8,971 bases of DNA from Bacillota bacterium (GTDB lineage: Bacteria; Bacillota; UBA4882; JAAYXC01). Shown here in pieces: positions 1 through 5,292 of this stretch. Made by a program: the position numbers and the translations under genes. Below the pieces are notes generated by a model. That model searched no databases. It was not told where the DNA came from and was given only the letters and a program-made list of their open reading frames with translations. Position 1 is the first letter of the stretch, and the number at the start of each line of letters is the position of its first letter. Location: NCBI GenBank assembly GCA_012516115.1, contig JAAYXC010000431.1, forward strand, positions 1 to 8,971. Reading direction: 5' to 3'.

Positions 1-187
1 AACATAATCGATAAAAACGCTCTCTTTCCCACGAAAGTGTTGGTTTTTGACCCCAATGAATCTTGGTCTCTCCCCGCACGCGGGAGGGCCGGGGAGGCCA
101 AAGCCCCTCTTCCCACCTTCTCAGAAAGACCCAAACGGAAAAGACATATCGTTAGCATCTTTTCCGGAAGAGAAACCGAACTTAAAA
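1..187. other. non-coding flank, no gene recognised
   Basis: No convincing gene is seen here. Short reading frames cross this stretch, but they are rich in Pro/Arg/Lys, resemble no family and run on through the gdhA terminator. The stretch lies downstream of gdhA. One perfect inverted repeat is visible: CGGAAAAGA at 136-144 pairs with TCTTTTCCG at 158-166 around a 13-nt loop. A weaker GC-rich pairing (CTCCCC near 70 with GGGGAG near 93) is also possible. These could be extra 3' hairpins of the gdhA transcript or the end of a neighbouring unit outside the window. Confidence 0.4.
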
Positions 188-219
188 CGAAAAAGGGGCC
201 ATACGGGGCCCCTTTTTCG
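188..219 (-). terminator. intrinsic terminator of gdhA (bidirectional shape)
   Basis: A 13-bp perfect stem (188-200 with 207-219) encloses a 6-nt loop. The GC core GGGGCC/GGCCCC is flanked by five A on one side and five T on the other, so a U tract follows the hairpin on either strand. It begins about 20 nt after the gdhA stop codon, the usual distance for a Rho-independent terminator. The symmetry means it could also stop transcription entering from the left on the plus strand. Confidence 0.88.
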
Positions 220-239
220 TCTCCCTTAGTCCCGCTTCC

Positions 240-1601
240 TCAGACGATCCCCTGGGCCATCATGGCGTTGGCCACTTTCAGGAAACCGGCGATGTTCGCC
301 CCGGCCACGGTGTTGCCGGGCATACCGTACTCTTTGGCCGTCTTGCTCACATTCCGGTAGATGTTCACCATGATCTGTTTGAGCTTGGCGTCGACTTCCT
401 CGAAGGTCCAAGAGTACCGCATGCTGTTCTGGGTCATCTCCAGGGCGCTGGTGGCCACGCCGCCGGCATTGGCCGCCTTGGCCGGACCGAAGAGGATGCC
501 GTGCTCCTGGAAGACCTTGATGGCCTCGGGGGTCGAAGGCATATTGGCCCCCTCGCCCACGGCGAAGCAGCCGTTTTTGACGAGAAGTCGGGCCGCCTCC
601 TCGTCGATCTCGTTCTGGGTGGCGCAGGGGAGGGCGATATCGCACTTGATCCCCCAGATCCCCCGGCAGCTCTCGGAGTACTTGGCCGTGGGGTGGTGAT
701 TAACGTACTCTTTGATCCGCTTCCGTTCGACTTCTTTGATCTGTTTTACGGTCGCCAGTTTGATCCCGTCCGGTTCGTAGACATAACCGTTGGAGTCGCT
801 CATGGCCACGACCTTCCCGCCGAGCTCGTGGATCTTCTCCGTGGCGTAGATGGCCACGTTTCCGGAACCGGAGACGATGACCGTCTTGCCGGCGATGGAC
901 TGCCCGGCCTCGCGGAGCATCTCCTCCATGAAATAGACGAGGCCGTACCCGGTGGCCTCGGTCCGGACGAGACTACCGCCGTAGCTTAAACCTTTGCCGG
1001 TCAAAACACCGGTGTATAGTCCGGTGATGCGTTTGTACTGACCGTAAAGGAAACCGATCTCACGGGCACCCACGCCGATGTCCCCGGCCGGGACGTCGAT
1101 GTCCGCCCCGATGTGACGGTAGAGCTCGGTCATGAAGCTCTGACAAAAACGCATGACCTCACCGTCGGATTTACCCTTGGGGTCGAAGTCGCTGCCACCC
1201 TTGGCTCCTCCGATGGGCAGGCCGGTCAGGGAGTTCTTGAAGATCTGCTCGAAGCCGAGGAATTTGATGATACCGAGGTAAACGGAAGGATGGAAACGGA
1301 GGCCGCCTTTATAGGGCCCGATGGCGCTGTTGAACTGGACGCGGAAGCCGCGGTTGACCTGGACGACTCCCCGGTCGTCGACCCAGGGCACTCGAAAGAT
1401 GATCTGCCGCTCCGGTTCCACGATGCGTTCGAGGATGCCGACTTCGATGAACTCGGGGTGCCGTTCGAGGACCGGGACAAGGGACTCGAGGACTTCTTTT
1501 ACCGCTTGGTGGAATTCGGGTGCGTGGGGGTTACGTCTGCGTCCCGTTTCCATGACGCGTTCCACATGAGCCTGCGCGCTTTCTCTGGCCGCCGAAGCCA
1601 T
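240..1601 (-). CDS. gdhA: NADP-type glutamate dehydrogenase
   Basis: Cytosolic hexameric glutamate dehydrogenase, 453 residues, the usual length of the bacterial class that interconverts 2-oxoglutarate plus ammonium and L-glutamate. Visible motifs are GPYKGGLRFHP (95-105), LPIGGAKGGSDFDP (128-141) with the catalytic lysine at 134, PAGDIGVG (171-178) with the catalytic aspartate, the Rossmann motif SGSGNVA (244-250), and KAANAGGVATSALEMTQNS near 374-392. The SDS sequence at 268-270 after the second Rossmann strand is typical of NADP-using members such as the E. coli enzyme, suggesting a biosynthetic, ammonium-assimilating role. The start is ATG, with GAGGAGGG about 9 nt upstream. The gene is monocistronic: its own promoter lies about 60 bp upstream and a terminator follows the stop. 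Identity is very secure; the NADP preference is inferred. Confidence 0.97.
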   Translation of the reverse strand: MASAARESAQAHVERVMETGRRRNPHAPEFHQAVKEVLESLVPVLERHPEFIEVGILERIVEPERQIIFRVPWVDDRGVVQVNRGFRVQFNSAIGPYKGGLRFHPSVYLGIIKFLGFEQIFKNSLTGLPIGGAKGGSDFDPKGKSDGEVMRFCQSFMTELYRHIGADIDVPAGDIGVGAREIGFLYGQYKRITGLYTGVLTGKGLSYGGSLVRTEATGYGLVYFMEEMLREAGQSIAGKTVIVSGSGNVAIYATEKIHELGGKVVAMSDSNGYVYEPDGIKLATVKQIKEVERKRIKEYVNHHPTAKYSESCRGIWGIKCDIALPCATQNEIDEEAARLLVKNGCFAVGEGANMPSTPEAIKVFQEHGILFGPAKAANAGGVATSALEMTQNSMRYSWTFEEVDAKLKQIMVNIYRNVSKTAKEYGMPGNTVAGANIAGFLKVANAMMAQGIV

Positions 1602-1662
1602 TGATACGTTCCCTCCTCTGGCGATTCCGCTAGATGGAATATAATTTCACGATACAGATGGC

Positions 1663-1691
1663 ATTGTAGTAGAGGAGCCGGTTCCTGTCAA
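1663..1691 (-). promoter_or_regulatory. sigma70/sigmaA promoter of gdhA
   Basis: On the minus strand, a perfect -35 box TTGACA (1691-1686) is followed by a 17-nt spacer and a -10 box TACAAT (1668-1663), five of six consensus bases. Transcription would start near 1655, giving a leader of about 55 nt before the gdhA ATG at 1601. No operator palindrome is obvious next to it. The near-consensus architecture suggests strong basal expression. Confidence 0.8.
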
Positions 1692-1727
1692 GGAGAAGGA
1701 ATCATGAATACCGGATACATGGGATTC

Positions 1728-1760
1728 CTCGTTGCTCGTCGCTGGTCGCTCGTCGCTTGG
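1728..1760. repeat. degenerate GCTCGTCGC tandem repeat
   Basis: A short low-complexity run in which GCTCGTCGC occurs twice (1734-1742 and 1748-1756), with GCTGGTCGC-like and GTTGCTCGTC variants interleaved and overlapping. It lies between the gdhA promoter and the end of the MFS gene and is not part of a reading frame. It resembles the compositionally simple intergenic repeats that recur in some bacterial genomes; whether it recurs in this genome cannot be seen from one window. Confidence 0.6.
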
Positions 1761-1834
1761 AAATGAACGGAACTTAAATCCTGTCTATTTTTCGTGCTTT
1801 GTTGATGAGGCAAGGACTAAGATGAACAATTGTC

Positions 1835-1900
1835 GTGCTCGTGCTCGTGCGCGTAATCGAAACACGATCTCAATCATCGCTCGCTTACGAGCACGAGCAC
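1835..1900. repeat. 14-bp inverted repeat of GAGCAC/GTGCTC units
   Basis: GTGCTCGTGCTCGT at 1835-1848 is the exact reverse complement of ACGAGCACGAGCAC at 1887-1900, with 38 nt between the arms. Each arm is itself built from a 6-bp unit (GTGCTC or GAGCAC), and a further GAGCACGAT copy lies at 1910-1918. The right arm overlaps the last codons and the stop of the MFS gene. In RNA from the minus strand it would form a strong hairpin just past that stop, without a clean U tract, so it could protect a 3' end but is not a standard terminator. Confidence 0.8.
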
Positions 1901-3141
1901 CGCTTCGCTGAGCACGATAAGAGCAGAAGAAGGCAGGCGCCAAGGAGGGCCAAGGAGAGGAAGTAGAGGATGGCCGGGTGGAGGTGGTAGAGAAAACCGG
2001 AGACGAAACCCAAGAGGGCGCTAAAAAGGGAGATACCCAACTGGAGAAGGCCGTAGAGCCCGGCCCGGTCTTTTCCTTCCGTGGCCTCGGCAAGGATGGC
2101 GTCGAGGAAAGGGCGGAAGAGACCGTAGCCCAGGGCGAAGACGAGTACACATAGGCCGGCCCAGGCAAGGTTGGCCTTAGGAACCAAGAAGAAGGAAGCG
2201 AGGGCGGCGCCTTGGAGACAGAGACCGAGCATCATCGCTGCGATTCTCCGGCCGGCAGGAACGACGGGGACGAGTATAATTAGGCTGGCCAGGATGACCA
2301 GTGAGTTGAGCATGCCGAGAAAAGAGATGGCCGCCCGATCGAGGCGGAGGTACTCGGTGAGGAAAGGGGCGTAATAGAGACTGGTGAAGGTGCCGAGCGG
2401 CAGATAAAGGTTGAAGAGAAGTGCGGCAAAGAAGACTTTTCGCTGGGCGGCGCGGGTTCGGAGAACTTCAAAGAGGCGACCGTAGAAAAGGACCACGCTC
2501 GGCCGGGGGGTTTTCCCTTCGCGGCGGTCGCGCAAGATCTCTTTTCCCATCGCGGTCTCGTGGAGGAAAAGGTGGCGCAAGACCATCATCGCGGTCATGG
2601 AGAAGACGGCTACCCACATAAGGAGGTGCTCTCCGGCCACAATGCCCATCCGGGCGACGATCATCCCGGCTAAAGGAGTGGCAATTCCGGAGGAGATATT
2701 GATGATGTTGATAAGGTTATAGGCGGCTACCCGTTCTTCCGTGTCCGCGTCTTCGATCAGGAGGAGGTTCCAGGATACGCCGACGATCCTCACGGCGCTC
2801 CCTACAATGACGGCCATGGCGAATAGGTAGAAGCGGTCGGCGAGGATGAAAAGGAGGATCGAACCGGGCCAGGCGATGAGATCGAAGATCAAGGTGGTCT
2901 TTCGCCGGCCGAGGGCATCGGTGATCATGCCGGCAAAGGCCGCCGAGATGGTTCCGCTGATAAAACTCAGAGCGACGAGCATCCCGAGTTGTTGGTCGGT
3001 AACCCCGCGGGCCTTCATATAGAGGCTTTGGTAGAAAGTATAAAGGGCATAAGGGATGCCCCACATGGGCTCGAAGGCCCCGCAGACGCGGGTGTTGCCC
3101 TTGAGCGCGCTGAAAGACCGGACGATCCGCCAAGATCTCAG
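1885..3141 (-). CDS. MFS transporter, substrate unknown, apparent CTG start
   Basis: A multi-pass membrane protein of the major facilitator superfamily, 418 residues from the proposed start, with about 12 hydrophobic segments. The loop between helices 2 and 3 carries the MFS motif A-like GMITDALGRRK (about 71-81). The ATG at 3066 would begin inside the first helix. In-frame codons upstream encode SFSALKGNTRVCGAFEPMWG, which matches the N-terminus I expect for this group. No ATG, GTG or TTG lies in frame between 3066 and the upstream stop at 3172-3174. A perfect AAGGAGG (3155-3149) sits exactly 7 nt before a CTG at 3141, so CTG is the likely start. The last residues (SCSAKRCSCS) are encoded by the intergenic repeat. 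The gene is 40 bp after the PiT gene, probably cotranscribed. Transport function is likely; substrate is unknown. Confidence 0.85.
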   Translation of the reverse strand: MRSWRIVRSFSALKGNTRVCGAFEPMWGIPYALYTFYQSLYMKARGVTDQQLGMLVALSFISGTISAAFAGMITDALGRRKTTLIFDLIAWPGSILLFILADRFYLFAMAVIVGSAVRIVGVSWNLLLIEDADTEERVAAYNLINIINISSGIATPLAGMIVARMGIVAGEHLLMWVAVFSMTAMMVLRHLFLHETAMGKEILRDRREGKTPRPSVVLFYGRLFEVLRTRAAQRKVFFAALLFNLYLPLGTFTSLYYAPFLTEYLRLDRAAISFLGMLNSLVILASLIILVPVVPAGRRIAAMMLGLCLQGAALASFFLVPKANLAWAGLCVLVFALGYGLFRPFLDAILAEATEGKDRAGLYGLLQLGISLFSALLGFVSGFLYHLHPAILYFLSLALLGACLLLLLSCSAKRCSCS

Positions 3142-3181
3142 GGGGGCACCTCCTTGTCCGTCCGTGCTCCTTTACGGGTAC

Positions 3182-4165
3182 CTAAAAGATAAGCTTGAAG
3201 AAGCTGGCGGTGAGAAAACCGATCACCCCGCAGATGGGGAAGGTCAGGACCCAGGCGGTGACCATCTCTTCCACCACCGTCCAGCGGATCGCCGAGAGAC
3301 GCGTGGCCGCCCCTACGCCCATGATCGAAGTGTTGATCGTATGGGTGGTGCTGAGCGGCACCCCGAGCGAAGAGGCCAGGAGGATGGAACCGGCCGCCGC
3401 CGTTTCGGCGGCAAACCCCTGGTAGGGTTCGAGCTTGGCCATGCGCGAACCCATGGTCTTGATGATCCGCCAGCCACCCACCGAAGTTCCGATCCCCATG
3501 ACCGCCGAACAAAGGAGGACCGTCCACCAGGGGACGGCGAATTCCGGCAAAACGCCGCCCAAGAGCAGGGCCAGGGTGAAGGTGCCGATGAACTTTTGTC
3601 CGTCGTTGCTGCCGTGGCTTAAAGCCATCCCGCCGGCCGAGAGAACCTGAAGGGAGGCAAAGAGTTTCCGCGCCCTGGACCTCGGCACCCAGGCAAGCCC
3701 TTTTCGGATGGAATAGGCCAGCGACCATCCGCAGACGAAACCGAGGAAAGAGGAGAAGACGAGGCCCATGATGACCTTCGACCACCCGCTCCAGAGCAAA
3801 ACCGAAGGCCCGGCGGTAGCCAGCCCGGCGCCGGTGAGCCCGGCGATGAGGGCGTGGCTTTCGCTCGTCGGGAGCCCGAAGTACCAGGCGGTGGTAGACC
3901 AGATGATAATACCCACCATGGCCGCGCCGACCGTGACCAGATTTATGGCCTCCGGTTTCACGATGCCCGTCCCGATGGTCCGGGCCACTTCGCGGCCGTA
4001 GAAGGCGCCGATAACGTTGCAGACGGTGGCCAGGACGACCGCCGTCCGGGGTTTGAGGACCCTGGTCGAGACGACGGTGGCGATGGCGTTGGGCGCGTCG
4101 GTCCAGCCGTTGACGAACTCCGAACCGAGGATAAGTAGGAGCACCAGTAGTAGACCAAACCCCAC
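3182..4165 (-). CDS. pit: PiT-family inorganic phosphate permease
   Basis: A membrane-embedded low-affinity phosphate transporter that couples to cations; 327 residues from the GTG chosen here, the normal size of the short bacterial/archaeal PiT form. The duplicated family signature is present: NGWTDAPNAIATVVSTRVL near residues 19-37 and SHGSNDGQKFIGT near 183-195, each followed by a conserved segment (GLPTSESHA about 97-105; GVPLSTTHT about 268-276). An in-frame ATG at 4195 directly follows the upstream stop but has no ribosome binding site. AAGGAGG sits 10 nt before GTG 4165, within those first codons, so GTG is preferred; the ATG form would be 337 residues. It is preceded by the DUF47 gene, its standard partner. 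The canonical first GANDVANA motif reads GWTDAPNA here, a variation within the family. Na+ versus H+ coupling cannot be told. Confidence 0.92.
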   Translation of the reverse strand: MGFGLLLVLLLILGSEFVNGWTDAPNAIATVVSTRVLKPRTAVVLATVCNVIGAFYGREVARTIGTGIVKPEAINLVTVGAAMVGIIIWSTTAWYFGLPTSESHALIAGLTGAGLATAGPSVLLWSGWSKVIMGLVFSSFLGFVCGWSLAYSIRKGLAWVPRSRARKLFASLQVLSAGGMALSHGSNDGQKFIGTFTLALLLGGVLPEFAVPWWTVLLCSAVMGIGTSVGGWRIIKTMGSRMAKLEPYQGFAAETAAAGSILLASSLGVPLSTTHTINTSIMGVGAATRLSAIRWTVVEEMVTAWVLTFPICGVIGFLTASFFKLIF

Positions 4166-4195
4166 TTCTTCGTGGCCTCCTTGCCCGTTATTCAT

Positions 4196-4813
4196 TTACG
4201 CGTGCTTCATGGCAATGCCCTCGACGATATTGGCCACGTCCTCCAGGGCATCGAGAGTATCTTTGAGGTGGTCGTAGATCTCCCGCCATCTAATGGCAAA
4301 GAGAACGTCGTAGGCGCCGGAGTAAAGTTCTCTGACCGCCGCCCGGTAGATCTTGTCCCCTTCATCTTCCAGGCGGTTGATCTCCACCACCGATTTGTTC
4401 TCGGCGGCAAGATGCCGAAGATTTCTCAAGCTTTTCATCATCGTCACCATTTCTTCGGCGGCGGCGACGATCATCCGGGCCAGCTCTTTGACTTCTTTTG
4501 GGCTCTCTTCAATCCGCAACATGACGTACCGGTGGCCGGTAGCCTCGATGCTATCGATGATGGTATCCATTTCCTTGGCGATCAGGAAAATGTCTTCCCG
4601 ATCGATGGGCGTGATGAAGGCCCGGTTGAGTTCGGCCAGGAGATCGTGGGTCAGTTCATCGCCCCGGTGCTCTCGATCTTCCAGTTCTTTAAGGCGCGTG
4701 TTTGCCTGACCCGGCTCGCAGGCCACCACGGCCAAGACCCTGGCGGCCTCAAGAATGTTTTCCGCCGCTTGGTCGAAGAGGGAAAAGAATCGTTCCTCAC
4801 GGTGGCGAAACAT
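4196..4813 (-). CDS. DUF47 / PhoU-like phosphate transport accessory protein
   Basis: A soluble, almost entirely helical protein of the DUF47 (PhoU-like) family, 205 residues from the ATG. Family hallmarks are visible in order: FFSLFDQAAENI near the N-terminus, EHRGDELTHDLLAELNRAFITPIDREDI in the first half, IDSIEA, and in the second half the repeat of the same fold with EINRLEDEGDKIYRAA and ends with EIYDHLKDTLDALEDVANIVEGI. The acidic E..GD and E..EGD motifs resemble PhoU metal-binding sites. Members sit next to PiT permeases and are thought to modulate phosphate uptake, as here, where its TAA stop abuts the PiT open frame. A GTG lies three codons upstream (4822), but the GAGGAAGG site is better spaced for the ATG. 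No Pho-box-like operator was recognised upstream. Confidence 0.9.
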   Translation of the reverse strand: MFRHREERFFSLFDQAAENILEAARVLAVVACEPGQANTRLKELEDREHRGDELTHDLLAELNRAFITPIDREDIFLIAKEMDTIIDSIEATGHRYVMLRIEESPKEVKELARMIVAAAEEMVTMMKSLRNLRHLAAENKSVVEINRLEDEGDKIYRAAVRELYSGAYDVLFAIRWREIYDHLKDTLDALEDVANIVEGIAMKHA

Positions 4814-4935
4814 CGTTTTCACCTTCCTCAGGTTTTGGGCTACGCAGGACGGGCAATCGCCAAACCGGAGTATGGTTCGGCAGAAAGGCGTGAACTCCTC
4901 CCGTCAAAGTGTTTCCGTTTTTTTGGGCGGGCCCA

Positions 4936-4964
4936 TTGACAGCGACATAAAAAAATTACATTTA
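4936..4964 (+). promoter_or_regulatory. candidate promoter of the rib operon leader
   Basis: A perfect -35 hexamer TTGACA at 4936-4941 is followed by an A/T-rich stretch. Possible -10 boxes are TACATT (4957-4962, four of six, 15-nt spacer) or CATTTA (4959-4964, poor match, 17-nt spacer). Transcription would start near 4970, about 40 nt before the structured leader. The -35 box is convincing; the -10 is not, so placement is tentative. No equally good promoter for the divergent DUF47-PiT cluster was found. Confidence 0.45.
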
Positions 4965-5010
4965 TTTCCCTCTTGATCCCCATCGATTAATGGTGATTAA
5001 ATAAAACCAG

Positions 5011-5149
5011 GAACCTGACCGGGGCGGTGGGTCTTCGGTTGGGGGACGAGAGCCTCTCCACGACGGTGACGCCGGCGACCACGTGGAAGCTCGCTCGTCT
5101 TCGGCCACGCCGGCAGCCAGGACGAGGAAACGTAAGCCAACACCGGTTC
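5011..5149 (+). ncRNA. structured leader RNA candidate upstream of ribD
   Basis: A GC-rich non-coding stretch that can fold into a closed multi-arm structure. Closing pairs: GAACC (5011-5015) with GGTTC (5145-5149) or GACCGG (5017-5022) with CCGGTT (5143-5148), then GTTGG (5038-5042) with CCAAC (5137-5141). Arms: AGC/TCCACG (5051-5053, 5057-5062) with CGTGGA/GCT (5082-5087, 5089-5091), and CTCGTC (5094-5099) with GACGAG either at 5045-5050 or at 5121-5126. An intrinsic terminator begins 12 nt after it. The position, in front of a full riboflavin operon, is where an FMN riboswitch would be expected, but the conserved FMN-aptamer segments are not recognisable. It may be a different riboswitch, a degenerate one, or an independent small RNA. 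Folding was done by eye. Confidence 0.5.
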
Positions 5150-5160
5150 ATGTTTTTGCT

Positions 5161-5186
5161 CCACCCGCAAGGGTGGTTCTTTTTTT
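5161..5186 (+). terminator. intrinsic terminator in the rib operon leader
   Basis: The perfect 6-bp stem CCACCC/GGGTGG (5161-5166, 5171-5176) closes a GCAA tetraloop (GNRA type) and is followed by TTCTTTTTTT. It has the textbook form of a Rho-independent terminator on the plus strand. It lies 12 nt after the structured leader and about 107 nt before ribD, so it either ends a small RNA or works as the expression platform of an attenuator controlling the rib operon. Confidence 0.85.
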
Positions 5187-5292
5187 GGCTTTTACGGATC
5201 TTTTCGGCGAGGAAGGCCCTTGCATTACCGCTTCTATCGTGTTACTTTAAGGTTAAACCCGGGCGGACGAGGAAAGGCGGGCGGCCCAGGCT
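5187..5292 (+). promoter_or_regulatory. untranslated region between leader terminator and ribD
   Basis: No gene is seen here. The stretch contains GGACGAGGAAA (5265-5275), an exact 11-nt copy of the sequence at 5120-5130 inside the leader. The GAGGAAAGG part (5270-5278) is the best purine-rich ribosome-binding candidate for ribD, but it ends about 14 nt before the TTG start, which is longer than usual. A TTGCAT...TACTTT pair (5220 to about 5248, 17-nt spacing) is too weak to call a second promoter. Confidence 0.4.

Noticed and set aside
37..360. 107-residue plus-strand frame at the left end
   Set aside because: It passes through the gdhA terminator hairpin and into the gdhA 3' end antisense, with no Shine-Dalgarno and no recognisable domain.
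501..1604. Long plus-strand open frames at 501-989 and 1113-1604
   Set aside because: They are antisense to gdhA, which has full family motifs; GC-rich coding DNA commonly leaves such open mirror frames. No ribosome site or family likeness supports them.
1835..1900. CRISPR array or insertion-sequence terminal repeats
   Set aside because: The units are 6-bp words arranged as one inverted pair, without regular spacers, transposase or target-site duplications.
4823..4935. Pho box or clear promoter for the DUF47-PiT cluster on the minus strand
   Set aside because: TTGACG and TGTAAT words are present, but no pair has acceptable spacing, and no repeated CTGTCAT-like or TTCACA-like operator was recognised.
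5011..5149. Canonical FMN riboswitch (RFN element) ahead of ribD
   Set aside because: The position is right, but I could not find the conserved GGTGAAATTCC-type segments or the paired GGCGGT/CCGCGA blocks. A divergent form cannot be excluded without a covariance-model search.
5220..5248. Second promoter just before ribD (TTGCAT, 17 nt, TACTTT)
   Set aside because: Each hexamer matches only about three of six consensus positions, which is near chance in an AT-richer stretch.
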